A DNA stretch of 64,000 nucleotides. Source: Clostridium thermarum (GTDB taxonomy: Bacteria; Bacillota; Clostridia; Clostridiales; Clostridiaceae). A program made the position numbers and the translations under genes. Shown here piece after piece: positions 32,970-42,388 of this stretch. The notes under the pieces were generated by a model. That model was not told where the DNA came from and did not search any database. It was given only the letters and a program-made list of their open reading frames with translations. The stretch spans positions 366,501 to 430,500 of the forward strand of contig NZ_CP040924.1 of the NCBI RefSeq assembly GCF_006351925.1, written 5' to 3'. Every line of letters starts with the position of its first letter. Within the stretch, counting starts at the first letter, position 1.

Positions 32970-33299
32970 AATAAACTCCCCACCTTAACAATTACTTTAT
33001 TTGTTTATGCAATTTTATATTAAAGGATAAAATGATAAGCAATCATCACAAATATATTATATGGTATATAATACTATATATCAAGTTAATAAAATACTTA
33101 TATCTACCTGTGAGGACCTGGCTTATGGAAAAAGTATATACAAGCTTCAAATTACTCCTATTTGCTTCACTTTTCTACTTAATTGTTTCTTATGAGACTT
33201 ATAGCAATAAATTTCAAAACTTTGGCATTTTATATCCTTGACCAAAAAAACTTTAGGTGATATTATTTAAATGAGAATTATTATCAAAGGAGATGTAAC
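32970..33299. other. Intergenic gap without a recognised gene
   Basis: 330 nt of AT-rich DNA between the divergent DUF975 gene and the reductase gene. A 69-codon plus-strand frame (33032-33241) of Ile/Tyr/Leu-rich composition has no ribosome site and reads as AT-rich noise. Promoters for both flanking genes should be here but none is clear. Confidence 0.5.
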
Positions 33300-34001
33300 A
33301 TGATTAAGTATAAATTAAAAATTATAGATATAATTGAAGAAGCACAGGGAACAAAGACCTATTATCTTGAGAAGCCGAAAGACTTCACATGGGAACCTGG
33401 GGCTCATACCCACATAGCTCATGCTGGATTTGATGAAGGAGAGAAGCCTAATAGAAATTGGATCCGTCATATGTCTATAATGACGCTGCCTCAAGAGAAT
33501 AAAATTGGTATTACAACAAGAGTACCAGGTAGTTCTTCGGAATATAAGCAGAAATTATCTAAGTTAAATGTTGGCGATGAAGTTGTGTTGTTTAAGCTAG
33601 GCTCAAGAATGGGCTTAAGGCGCTGCCACAGGCCCATAATTCTGCTATCCATGGGAGTGGGAATAGCCACAATGAGACCACTTATTCATAGCTTTATCAA
33701 TGATAAAACAGGTGTACCTTATCTGATCAATGTAAATGTAGATTCATCCGGGAATTATATCTTCAAAGATGAGCTTGATAAACTTACTGATGAAAGTTAC
33801 AAAAATTATTGGACAAATTCAAGGCAAGATTTTTATGAAAGGCTTCAACAACTAACTGAAAGAGAAAATGTCATCTATTATATTGTTGGAAGTGACATGT
33901 TCCTTAAGGATATCATACATCAGTTATTGTTGAAGAAGGTAAAGGCTGAAGATATTGTTATAGATAAAAAAGATGAGGTACTTAAAGATTATTTTGAATA
34001 G
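33300..34001 (+). CDS. Ferredoxin-NADP reductase-like flavoprotein
   Basis: A 233-aa FNR-superfamily protein. The FAD-binding beta barrel occupies residues 1-100 with RHMSIMTLP, equivalent to the RxYS flavin motif though Tyr is replaced by Met. The NAD(P)-binding half has LLSMGVGIATMRPLIHSF, the GxGIxP-like loop, and ends with YYIVGSDMFLKDI. No Fe-S motif is seen, so it must work with a separate ferredoxin or other partner. AAAGGAGATG precedes the ATG by 4-5 nt. It stands alone; a hairpin (TTAAATCAG/CTGATTTAA) follows the stop at 34003-34038. Confidence 0.85.
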   Translation: MIKYKLKIIDIIEEAQGTKTYYLEKPKDFTWEPGAHTHIAHAGFDEGEKPNRNWIRHMSIMTLPQENKIGITTRVPGSSSEYKQKLSKLNVGDEVVLFKLGSRMGLRRCHRPIILLSMGVGIATMRPLIHSFINDKTGVPYLINVNVDSSGNYIFKDELDKLTDESYKNYWTNSRQDFYERLQQLTERENVIYYIVGSDMFLKDIIHQLLLKKVKAEDIVIDKKDEVLKDYFE

Positions 34002-34038
34002 CTTAAATCAGAGTTTCACATCCATCTCCCTGATTTAA

Positions 34039-34400
34039 TTATACCATACAAAAAAGGTTAAATATAGTCTGTTACTTAAGTCACCCTCCTGATACAATGT
34101 ATTAATACCGTTGGCTTATTATATTGTAAAAGGGGGGTGATATCATACACTGGAAGTATTACACCCTTGCTAAAGGAAATAATTTAAACATATACTATGG
34201 GCTGGTGAAATCAGTTTAGGTGATGATGGAGAAAAAATTAAGTATGGCTTGTTTTATTTGGAAAAGTTTTTGTATAATATAAAGAGATAAAGAGATTTAA
34301 GGAGTAACTGAAAATCCTTAAAAGCTAAAGTAGTGACAATACTTGTAATAAGATTATGAGTTTGCGTAATCAATACACAAGAGAGGAAGAGTTTAATAAT
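34039..34400. other. Intergenic gap before the MATE gene
   Basis: No gene is seen in about 360 nt. A run AAGGGGGGTGATATC at 34131-34144 looks like a ribosome site but leads into frames of 10-25 codons only, so it may be a relic. TTTTTGTATAATATAAAG near 34270 contains a TATAAT box that could serve the MATE gene. Confidence 0.45.
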
Positions 34401-35762
34401 ATGTCAATGAAGTACGTACAAGATATGACAGAAGGAAATGAGGTTTCTCTTCTTATAAAGTTTTCCTTACCTATGTTACTGGGCAATATATTTCAACAGT
34501 TTTACAATATGGTGGATTCTATAGTAGTGGGAAAGTTTGTTGGAGCTAATGCTTTAGCAGCAGTAGGGTCAACCGGGTCTTTGAATTTTTTATTTTTTTC
34601 TCTTTGTTCAGGATTATCTGTAGGAACAGGTATAATTATTTCACAGTACTTTGGTGCCAAGAAAGAAGCAAGGGTAAAGAGAGCTATTGCAAATTCTGTC
34701 TATGTTATAGGGATAGTGGGAATAATTATGAGCATTTTAGCTGCTGCGCTTGCAAGGCCGGTTCTCCAGGCAATGAATACTCCCCCTGAAATTTTAGAAG
34801 ATGCTACCGCATATTTGAGGATTGTATCTGGGGGCATGATAGGGGTTGCGTCCTATAATGCTATAGCCGCAATGCTTAGAGCTTTAGGGGATTCAAAGAC
34901 ACCTCTCATTTTCTTAATTGTAGCCAGTATTATCAATGTTGTCTTGGATTTAATCCTTGTACTGGTCTTTGGACTTGGAGTATTAGGGGTAGCCTATGCT
35001 ACTGTAAGCTCTCAATTAATTTCTGCAGTGGGCTGCATAATTTTTGCCTGGAAAAAGAACCCCTACTTTAAATTAGACAAGAGTCACTGGAAAGTAAGTG
35101 AGTCTATAATTAAAAAGTGTATAAGGATTGGTGTTCCAGTAGCCATACAGAACTCCATGATTGCCGTGTCCCTGGTAGCTCTGCAGAGAGTTGTAAATGG
35201 CTTTGGAGAAGTAGCAGTTGCAGCCTATACGGCCACCAGCAGAGTTGAGCAGCTTATACAGCAGCCTTTTAATTCCTTATCTGCAGCCATGTCTACTTTT
35301 TCGGGACAAAATATGGGATCAAATAAACTTGATAGGGTGAAAAAGGGATACCATAAGAGTATTTTAATAGTTGCTGGATTTAGTATCTTAGCCCTGCTGG
35401 GAGCACAATTTGGAGGACGTGCCATGATGGAGGTTTTCGTCAAGGATGAAGCGGTTATAAGCCTTGGAGCTAAGGCAATTAAAATTACCAGCTGTTTCTA
35501 TTTCCCTCTTGGAATGATCTATATTACACGGGGACTTCTTAATGGAACAGGGGATTCTTTATATGCTATGATCAATGGGTTTGTGGAGGTTATGGGAAGG
35601 GTTGGCTTCTCAAGTGTTTTAGCTGCAGTTCCAGCTTTTGGTGTTTGGAGCATATGGGCTACAAGCGGACTGACCTGGACTATCACTGCCATAGCCAGTG
35701 TAATACGCTATAGACAAGGTCAATGGAAAAAGAAATCCTTGGTTAAACCTGCAACAACATAG
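34401..35762 (+). CDS. MATE family cation-coupled efflux transporter
   Basis: A 453-aa transporter with twelve membrane helices, exporting drugs or metabolites in exchange for Na+ or H+. The start used is ATG 34401, preceded by AGAGAGGAAGAG; an in-frame ATG at 34356 lacks a ribosome site. The N-terminus MTEGNEVSLLIKFSLPMLLGNIFQQFYNMVDSIVVGKFVG is the classic MATE opening, and the pattern recurs in the second half (IRIGVPVAIQNSMIAVSL), as expected from the internal duplication. Substrate unknown. A composite class-A repeat starts 2 nt after the TAG stop. Confidence 0.93.
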   Translation: MSMKYVQDMTEGNEVSLLIKFSLPMLLGNIFQQFYNMVDSIVVGKFVGANALAAVGSTGSLNFLFFSLCSGLSVGTGIIISQYFGAKKEARVKRAIANSVYVIGIVGIIMSILAAALARPVLQAMNTPPEILEDATAYLRIVSGGMIGVASYNAIAAMLRALGDSKTPLIFLIVASIINVVLDLILVLVFGLGVLGVAYATVSSQLISAVGCIIFAWKKNPYFKLDKSHWKVSESIIKKCIRIGVPVAIQNSMIAVSLVALQRVVNGFGEVAVAAYTATSRVEQLIQQPFNSLSAAMSTFSGQNMGSNKLDRVKKGYHKSILIVAGFSILALLGAQFGGRAMMEVFVKDEAVISLGAKAIKITSCFYFPLGMIYITRGLLNGTGDSLYAMINGFVEVMGRVGFSSVLAAVPAFGVWSIWATSGLTWTITAIASVIRYRQGQWKKKSLVKPATT

Positions 35763-35763
35763 G

Positions 35764-35976
35764 AAATTAAGTATTAAAAATTAAGAATTAAGAATGATGG
35801 AAGATTTTTCTCCGCTGCACTACAAAAAATCTTAAATTATAATAACTCTATCGTTTAAAAAATAAGCACAAAAAACTATCAGATATTGAATCTGATAGTT
35901 TTTTTATAAGGTGAAATTCAGCTCAGCTGAATTTCTAACAACATTTTTAATTCTTAAATCTTAATTCTTAATTATT
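35764..35976. repeat. Composite class-A stop-heptad repeat with ATTAAGA arms, enclosing a terminator
   Basis: The left arm holds ATTAAGT, ATTAAAA, ATTAAGA and ATTAAGA. P2 is AAGATTTTT (35801-35809) with AAAAATCTT (35825-35833). A middle part of about 75 nt contains a terminator. P1 is perfect: GAAATTCAGC (35913-35922), TCA, GCTGAATTTC (35926-35935). The right arm TTAATTCTTAAATCTTAATTC is the reverse complement of the left heptads. The unit lies between convergent genes and its outer edges touch both stop codons. Confidence 0.88.
35873..35906. terminator. Terminator inside the composite repeat
   Basis: AAACTATCAGA (35873-35883) and TCTGATAGTTT (35891-35901) form an 11-bp stem with 7-nt loop; A-run before and T-run after make it work in both directions, fitting its place between convergent genes. 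Confidence 0.88.
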
Positions 35977-36955
35977 TATAAGGGTCTATTGTTCTTATAG
36001 TGCCATCTTCATTGTAAGTCAACTCAGTAAACTTAACACATCTCTTATTGTCCTCTCCACCAGATAGTGAACTGTCGTGATAGAATAAATACCATTTACC
36101 TTCAAATTCAACGATGGAATGATGGGTAGTCCAACCTACTACAGGGTTTAGTATTCTGCCCTTATAAACGAATGGTCCTGTTGGGCTCTTGCTCATGGCA
36201 TATACTATATAGTGGGTAGTACCTGTAGAATATGAAAGATAATAGTTTCCGTTGTATTTATGCATCCATGGACCTTCGAAATATCTTCTTTCTTCATCTC
36301 CGGCAAGTATTGGATTACCATCCTCATCCACAATTGATATCTCCTGGGGAGCACTCTTAAATGAAAGCATATCATCAGTTAACTCAGCAACTCTTGGTCC
36401 AATGGCTGGAGCTGAACTGTCAGGGCCTACACCATCAGGATTATAGCTACCTGTCTGCCATTTTTCTAGTTGTCCTCCCCAAAGACCACCAAAGTAAATA
36501 TAGGCTCTGCCATCGTCATCTACTAAAACAGCAGGGTCAATACTGAAGCTGCCTTCTATATAATTTTCTTGTGCCTTGAAAGGGCCTGCTGGATTTGGGC
36601 TGGTAGCCACACCAATTCTGAAAATGCCATCCTTATCTCTTGCAGGGAAGTATAAGTAATAGGTATTATTCTTATAAGCTGCGTCCGGAGCCCACATCTG
36701 CTTCCTGGCCCAAGGCACGTCCTTTATGTGAAGAGCCTCGCCGTGGTCTACGCAGGTAGTATTATTATCTTCCAAAGATAGAATATGGTAGTCTGTCATA
36801 CCGTATTGATCACCATTATCGTTAGATTCCATTGTTATATCAAGGTCGTGAGAAGGGTATATGTAGAGTTTGCCTTCAAACACATGGGCGGAAGGGTCCG
36901 CAGTATAAATATGGGTAACTATAGGTTCTTTTTGTTTTACATCGTTATTTTTCAT
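35972..36955 (-). CDS. GH43 glycosidase (arabinofuranosidase/xylosidase type)
   Basis: A 327-aa, single-domain five-bladed beta-propeller glycosidase of family GH43. The three family acids are in place: Asp20 (TADPSAHV, base), Asp140 (SIDPAVL, pKa modulator) and Glu227 (YFEGPWM, acid). It has no signal peptide, so it acts on imported oligosaccharides. GH43 members of this size cleave xylosyl or arabinofuranosyl ends; the exact specificity cannot be read. AAGGAGATAATG precedes the ATG. It lies 41 nt after the chemoreceptor gene on the same strand and may be co-transcribed. Its TAA stop begins the ATTAAGA heptad array. Confidence 0.92.
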   Translation of the reverse strand: MKNNDVKQKEPIVTHIYTADPSAHVFEGKLYIYPSHDLDITMESNDNGDQYGMTDYHILSLEDNNTTCVDHGEALHIKDVPWARKQMWAPDAAYKNNTYYLYFPARDKDGIFRIGVATSPNPAGPFKAQENYIEGSFSIDPAVLVDDDGRAYIYFGGLWGGQLEKWQTGSYNPDGVGPDSSAPAIGPRVAELTDDMLSFKSAPQEISIVDEDGNPILAGDEERRYFEGPWMHKYNGNYYLSYSTGTTHYIVYAMSKSPTGPFVYKGRILNPVVGWTTHHSIVEFEGKWYLFYHDSSLSGGEDNKRCVKFTELTYNEDGTIRTIDPYK

Positions 36956-36996
36956 AGCATTATCTCCTTTTTATTTTAGTTTTATTATTAGCATTA

Positions 36997-39093
36997 TTAT
37001 GCTTTGAACTTACTAATAGCATTGCTTAAACTTTCAGATAAGCTTGCCAGTTTCTTGGTCATAGCATTGAGCTCTTCTGTATGTGCCAATTGTTCTTCTG
37101 TTGAAGCAGATACCTCCTCAGTAGAAGCTGTAGTCTCTATAGCTACAGAGGATATAGACTGCATACTGTTTATCACTTGATCCTTATCTGCATTCATCTT
37201 ATCAACAATATCCGATATACTTAAGATATTTGAAGATAGAACTTCCATTGACTGGTTTATTTCGTTAAACATGTTAAAAGATTGTTCCACTGCTTTAAAC
37301 TGAATGTCAGAGGATTTTTCAGTATTTGTAATAGATTTTATTGTTTTATTGATCTGAGAAGAAATCTTCTCAATGATCTTATCTATTTCTTTTGTAGAAG
37401 CTTCTGACTGGCCTGCTAACTTTCTTATCTCTTCAGCAACCACCGCAAAACCTTTACCGGCTTCACCGGCCCTGGCAGCTTCTATTGAGGCGTTTAAGGC
37501 CAATAAGTTTGTTTGGGCAGAGATAGCTTTAAGCATGCCGGTAATCATATTTATGTCAGAGGTGTATTTATTCAATGTGCTTATGTCTTCAGATAAGTCA
37601 TGGGTTAGGTTCTTTGTTTCAACGGATGTTTTATTTAATATATCAGCAACAGAAGTACCTTCCTTAGTTAATTCAGCTACTTTTATGGAGGTATCTGTAA
37701 TTGCATCTATTGAGGCTGTAACATTATTAATCTTATCTGATAACTGAACAACAGAATTAAGGCTTTTTTCTATTTCTGCTGATTGATTACTCATTCCTGC
37801 AGCCACCTCTGATATTGTTTTGGCAACCTCACTGGCAGCCAAAGTGTTTTCCCTTGAAATCTTTGAGATATCAATAGATAAGGAATTTACATTCATAGAA
37901 ATCTCTTTATTTTGTGCTATTATTGACTTCAATTGATATACCATGGAGTTAAAGTTGCTAATTAAAGAACCAATTTCATCTTTTCTGGTACTGGTTACTT
38001 CTACATTCAGATTACCGGTTTCAACTTCTTCCATTGATTTTGATAGTTTAGTTAACTCCTTGGTAAATTTATAAGAGAATACTAACATTGCTATGATACC
38101 TATAATACAGCAGAATATAGCGATAATTATAATAGTAGATTGAGTTGAGGTCACTGAAGAAAGAATTTCTGCCTTTGAAACCGCTGTTACATAGGTCCAA
38201 TTGTTGCTGGATTTAAAATATGAAACTAGCAATGGGCCGTTATTACCTTTTATTTCAAAAGTATTTTCAGTCCTACTCTTAGATTGTTCCATAACGTCCC
38301 TGATAAACTGTTGGTTTTCTATATCACTATCATCTTCAATAGATGATATAACTCTACCGCTGGGGGTAATAGCATAAGAAATGGCATTCTCGCTGATATT
38401 GCTGGTTAAAAGCGCCTCTTTGAAGACTTTAAAATTCAGGTCTACTATGTATAAGAAATTATTGTTTACTCCTTTTCTGACAAATGAAACTAATGAAGAT
38501 GTGACTAAAGGATCTTCATTAACCAATACAGTTTTATCAAGATTTAACTGCCACGGTTCGCCTATTACTGTATTAATAAGCTGGTTCTTCCATTTTATTG
38601 CTTTTTCCGGGTCTTTAAAATAAACAACTTTTTTATCTGTTACCATGACTTTATCTGTTATAATATAATAGTGCTCAATTTCCTTATTAAGGGTAACATT
38701 AGCTGATAGTTTCTTTTGAATCTCTATGTTAAATAAAGCGTTTTGAATGTTGTCAAAGGCATCATCTGATGGATACATCTGTTTATCTGTAAGTAACTGA
38801 GTTGTTTCATTGGTTACTTGATCCAGCAAATGTGAAAAATAATTATTAATCTGGATAACGGAGTTATGCATATTTTCTCTTGCTTTGCTGGTCAATGTCT
38901 TTGAGGCTACCATAGAAGTTACCGTTCCGATAGTGATAGAAAAAACTAAAAGAAGACATATTGTAGCACTTATAAGTTGTCCACGAATAGTTTGGACGAC
39001 AGTTACTTTTCTAACTCTTGTAAACAATTGCATTAAATTTGTCTTTAGCTTAAAGTTTGTTATCTTACTGGTGCTTTTGTTCTTAAGTTTCAA
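36997..39093 (-). CDS. Methyl-accepting chemotaxis protein with Cache-type sensor
   Basis: A complete 698-aa chemoreceptor. One membrane helix lies at about residues 41-65 and a second at about 320-342. Between them is an outside sensor of about 255 residues in the double-Cache style ([32 protein letters not shown]). A HAMP linker follows ([25 protein letters not shown]), then the methylation helices and the CheW/CheA tip [20 protein letters not shown]. The ligand is unknown; dCache sensors bind small metabolites. Linkage to GH43 and the xylan island makes a sugar or sugar-acid attractant a reasonable guess. AGGAGG precedes the ATG. Confidence 0.94.
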   Translation of the reverse strand: MKLKNKSTSKITNFKLKTNLMQLFTRVRKVTVVQTIRGQLISATICLLLVFSITIGTVTSMVASKTLTSKARENMHNSVIQINNYFSHLLDQVTNETTQLLTDKQMYPSDDAFDNIQNALFNIEIQKKLSANVTLNKEIEHYYIITDKVMVTDKKVVYFKDPEKAIKWKNQLINTVIGEPWQLNLDKTVLVNEDPLVTSSLVSFVRKGVNNNFLYIVDLNFKVFKEALLTSNISENAISYAITPSGRVISSIEDDSDIENQQFIRDVMEQSKSRTENTFEIKGNNGPLLVSYFKSSNNWTYVTAVSKAEILSSVTSTQSTIIIIAIFCCIIGIIAMLVFSYKFTKELTKLSKSMEEVETGNLNVEVTSTRKDEIGSLISNFNSMVYQLKSIIAQNKEISMNVNSLSIDISKISRENTLAASEVAKTISEVAAGMSNQSAEIEKSLNSVVQLSDKINNVTASIDAITDTSIKVAELTKEGTSVADILNKTSVETKNLTHDLSEDISTLNKYTSDINMITGMLKAISAQTNLLALNASIEAARAGEAGKGFAVVAEEIRKLAGQSEASTKEIDKIIEKISSQINKTIKSITNTEKSSDIQFKAVEQSFNMFNEINQSMEVLSSNILSISDIVDKMNADKDQVINSMQSISSVAIETTASTEEVSASTEEQLAHTEELNAMTKKLASLSESLSNAISKFKA

Positions 39094-39164
39094 TAGAATT
39101 CCTCCTTTTGTGCTTTGAAATTGTTTTCGTACTAAAGCAGGCAGATTACTGTATCATAAACTCA

Positions 39165-39959
39165 CTAGCCAATTTGAAACACTGGCTCCTGAGGGATAAA
39201 ATGAACCGGAATATCAGGAAACCTTTCCTGAAGCCAATCAGCTAAATATTTCATGCCTGGCATTTCACTTTCTGCATGACCTACAACCAATAGGGATTTT
39301 TGTCTTTTTTGATAAACAGCGTCTCTTATATATTCTGGTGTTTCCCATTCCGGGCCTTCACCATAGATTACCATATCAAGGTTTTTCTCTGTAAACAGAG
39401 GTACTACCAATTCGCCCCCGCCTCTGTAGCCAACCAGCATACCTATTCGGCTGCAGCGGGAAGATGGGTCTCCCATAAAACGGACATATTTGATACCTAG
39501 GCGCTCTTTAACATGTTTTATAACTTCCTGAAGAGTAGTTGGGGGAATTTCCACGATGGATGCAGCTGGAAGATTTTCAACCTCATACTTTTTCCAGTCC
39601 AAACATTGTAGTAGTCCCCGGGTTATACCATCTGGCATAAATCTATGAATGTAATCATGGTACCGGAAAATAGAAATACCATAATCCTGAATAGTCCGCA
39701 ATTTCTGAAGGTATACCTGATCATTCTTCAGGCCGTCAGTTTTGCCCCAATGGCTGTAGAAGATACCTTCATGGGACACGATCATATTCAAGCCTGAAGC
39801 TTTTGCTTTTTCGATAACCTCTTGTGTTGCCAAAAAGGTAACGGCGACTCCTGTCACCCTTGCAGTAGGATCACCAAAGAGTAGATGGTCAACGGTACTA
39901 TTCATCAGAATTGGAGGATTTGTAAGCGCATCTATTACATTCTGAACCGTTATTCTCAT
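39165..39959 (-). CDS. Nif3-like dinuclear metal centre protein
   Basis: A 264-aa protein of the Nif3/YbgI/YqfO family (also annotated GTP cyclohydrolase I type 2). I take the start at MRITVQNVIDAL (39959), since AAAGGAG ends about 7 nt ahead; an ATG six codons upstream overlaps that ribosome site. The metal ligands are visible: SHEGIFYSHWG with the first His pair and GHAESEMPGMKYLADWL near the end. The family is widespread and its real function is unsettled. It is on the same strand as the chemoreceptor (71 nt apart), so a three-gene minus-strand operon ending with GH43 is possible. Confidence 0.86.
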   Translation of the reverse strand: MRITVQNVIDALTNPPILMNSTVDHLLFGDPTARVTGVAVTFLATQEVIEKAKASGLNMIVSHEGIFYSHWGKTDGLKNDQVYLQKLRTIQDYGISIFRYHDYIHRFMPDGITRGLLQCLDWKKYEVENLPAASIVEIPPTTLQEVIKHVKERLGIKYVRFMGDPSSRCSRIGMLVGYRGGGELVVPLFTEKNLDMVIYGEGPEWETPEYIRDAVYQKRQKSLLVVGHAESEMPGMKYLADWLQERFPDIPVHFIPQEPVFQIG

Positions 39960-40179
39960 ATATTGGGCTCCTTTCAAACCAGAAATAATTAATGTACCAT
40001 TTAGTTAAATATTATCATCATACCAGATAGAAGAGCAATGTACATTTTGATATAAATAATAAATCATAGTGATATTCTACAAATGTAATAATATATTTCA
40101 TGTTGAATAAAGCCATCTGATGGTATCATAAAGCGTAATTAAATAGTAATATCTAAATCAATTTTAAGGAGAATATTCT

Positions 40180-42264
40180 ATGTTGAAATTTGAGAAGATG
40201 TCGAAGAATTATGGTAGTATGTATAACTGCTGGTTAAACTATAAAAAGTGCACTAATTCTGAGCTAAAAGAACAATACAGAAAGGTATGCGGTCATATAG
40301 TGGTTAATGACAATAGTGAGATTGTGCATACAGCTGTAGAAGAGTTAAAGAGTGCACTTAAGGAAATAATGGATATAGATCCAGTTATAACAGATAAAAA
40401 ATTGACTTCATCCTACTTGTTTATTGGTACTGCAGATGATGCCAAAAGTTTTAAATTAGGGATAGAAGTGAATGATAATTTAGTTAAGGGAAGTTTTTTA
40501 GTAAAGAATATTAGAGAAGCAAATTATATAAGTCTTAATATTATTGGAAAAGATGATGTAGGAGTCCTATATGGAGTATTTAATTTTATTAAGGCAATGA
40601 GTATGGGAAAGGAACTTTCTCAAGTTGATACACTGGAAATCCCAAGAAATCAGCTCAGGATGATCAACCACTGGGACAATATAAGTGGAGAGATAGAAAG
40701 AGGATATGCTGGTAAGTCTTTTTTCTTCAGTGATAATAAGATTGTAAAAGATATGAGCCGTATTAAAGACTATGCAGCACTGCTTGCTTCAATAGGTATT
40801 AACGGTGTATCTATTAATAATGTTAACGTTCACAAACTTGAAACGAAGTTTATTACTGAAGAATATTTAGCTGATATAGAACCAATTGCTGATGTTTTTA
40901 GAACTTATGGCATCAAGACTTATCTAAGCATAAATTTTGCTGCGCCCATAGAAGTAGGGGGATTATCAACCGCTGATCCACTTGATGAAGGAGTTAAGCA
41001 GTGGTGGAAGAATGCAGCGGATACAATATACAAATATATACCTGACTTTGGTGGATTTGTTGTTAAAGCTGATTCGGAATTCAGACCTGGACCCTATACT
41101 TACGGAAGAAATCATGCAGAGGGAGCAAACGTTCTAGCGGAGGCATTAAAACCTTATGGAGGGCTGGTAATTTGGAGATGCTTTGTTTATAACTGCCTTC
41201 TTGACTGGAGAGACAGGACAAAGGATAGAGCCAAGGCAGCTTATGACAATTTTATAACCTTAGATGGCCAGTTTATGGATAATGTAATACTTCAGGTGAA
41301 GAATGGTCCAATGGACTTCCAGATAAGAGAGGCTGTATCACCGTTATTCGGAGCTATGGAAAAAACCAATATGATATTGGAATTCCAGGCTGCTCAAGAA
41401 TATACCGGACAGCAGAAGCATGTATGCTATCTTCTGCCAATGTGGAAAGAGGTATTAGACTTTGATACCTATGCAAGGGGAAAAGGATCCCTTGTAAGCA
41501 AGGTAGTAGATGGAAGTTTATTTAACAGCAAATATGGCGGAATTACCGCAGTATCAAACCTTGGAGACAGTGAATGTTGGACAGGACACCCTCTAGCCCA
41601 GGCGAACTTTTATGGATTGGGAAGGATAGCTTGGAATCCCGAATTAAGTTCTGAAGAGATAGCAGAAGAATGGGTGAAGTTAACCTTTGGCAGTGACTCT
41701 GAAGTGGTAGAAAAAGTAGTTTCTATACTGATGCAGTCCAGAGAGGTCTATGAGAAATATACAAGCCCTCTTGGAATAGGCTGGATGGTATATCCGCATC
41801 ATCACTATGGTCCAAGTGTAGAAGGCTATGAATATACTCCATGGGGAACTTATCATTATGCAGATTGGAAAGGTATTGGTGTGGACAGAACTGTAGCCAC
41901 AGGTACTGGCTTTACTGCACAGTATCATGAGCCGGTAGCAAGCATGTATGAGAATATAGAAACTTGTCCGGAAGAACTGCTGCTATTCTTCCATCATGTG
42001 GATTATACTTATAAGCTTAAGAGTGGGAAAACACTTATACAGCATATATACGATACCCACTTTGAAGGTGTGGAAAAGGTTGAAGAGTTTACAGAAGCTT
42101 GGAAATCCCTAGAGGATAAGATAGACGAAGATACATTTAAGCTGGTCAGCGATAAGTTTAATATACAGCTTAAGGATTCTATAGAATGGAGAGATGTTAT
42201 AAATACCTACTTCTATAGAAGAACCGGCATTAAGGATGCACATGGCAGGAAGATATATTACTAA
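40180..42264 (+). CDS. Alpha-glucuronidase, GH67
   Basis: GH67 alpha-glucuronidase removes (4-O-methyl)glucuronic acid from the non-reducing end of aldouronates made from glucuronoxylan. The 694-aa length is typical. Domain order is a small N-terminal hydrolase-associated domain (1-150, with a YLFIGTADD start), the TIM barrel (about 155-480, containing [48 protein letters not shown] and DGQF) and an all-alpha C-terminal domain with [13 protein letters not shown]. There is no signal peptide, so the enzyme is intracellular. AAGGAGAATATT gives the ribosome site. A CCATC-T-GATGG palindrome (40113-40123) upstream may be an operator. Confidence 0.96.
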   Translation: MLKFEKMSKNYGSMYNCWLNYKKCTNSELKEQYRKVCGHIVVNDNSEIVHTAVEELKSALKEIMDIDPVITDKKLTSSYLFIGTADDAKSFKLGIEVNDNLVKGSFLVKNIREANYISLNIIGKDDVGVLYGVFNFIKAMSMGKELSQVDTLEIPRNQLRMINHWDNISGEIERGYAGKSFFFSDNKIVKDMSRIKDYAALLASIGINGVSINNVNVHKLETKFITEEYLADIEPIADVFRTYGIKTYLSINFAAPIEVGGLSTADPLDEGVKQWWKNAADTIYKYIPDFGGFVVKADSEFRPGPYTYGRNHAEGANVLAEALKPYGGLVIWRCFVYNCLLDWRDRTKDRAKAAYDNFITLDGQFMDNVILQVKNGPMDFQIREAVSPLFGAMEKTNMILEFQAAQEYTGQQKHVCYLLPMWKEVLDFDTYARGKGSLVSKVVDGSLFNSKYGGITAVSNLGDSECWTGHPLAQANFYGLGRIAWNPELSSEEIAEEWVKLTFGSDSEVVEKVVSILMQSREVYEKYTSPLGIGWMVYPHHHYGPSVEGYEYTPWGTYHYADWKGIGVDRTVATGTGFTAQYHEPVASMYENIETCPEELLLFFHHVDYTYKLKSGKTLIQHIYDTHFEGVEKVEEFTEAWKSLEDKIDEDTFKLVSDKFNIQLKDSIEWRDVINTYFYRRTGIKDAHGRKIYY

Positions 42265-42280
42265 TCAAGAATTAAGGAGT

Positions 42281-42308
42281 AGAGATTCAGCAACGGTGCT
42301 GAATCTCT
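42281..42308 (+). terminator. Hairpin between GH67 and GH2 genes
   Basis: AGAGATTCAGCA (42281-42292) and TGCTGAATCTCT (42297-42308) make a perfect 12-bp stem with a 4-nt ACGG loop. There is no T-run directly after it, so it may stabilise the upstream message or attenuate rather than fully terminate. Confidence 0.6.
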
Positions 42309-42388
42309 ATGTACAATTAAACTTTTTGTTAACTTTCTCAAAACATATTATATAGACTTCAATAAGTATTCAAAGAAAGGCGGTGTAC

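Noticed and set aside
33032..33241. 69-codon Ile/Tyr-rich frame
   Set aside because: Composition follows AT-rich DNA; no ribosome site.
36252..36546. Plus-strand frames opposite GH43 and the chemoreceptor
   Set aside because: Shadows of well supported minus-strand genes.
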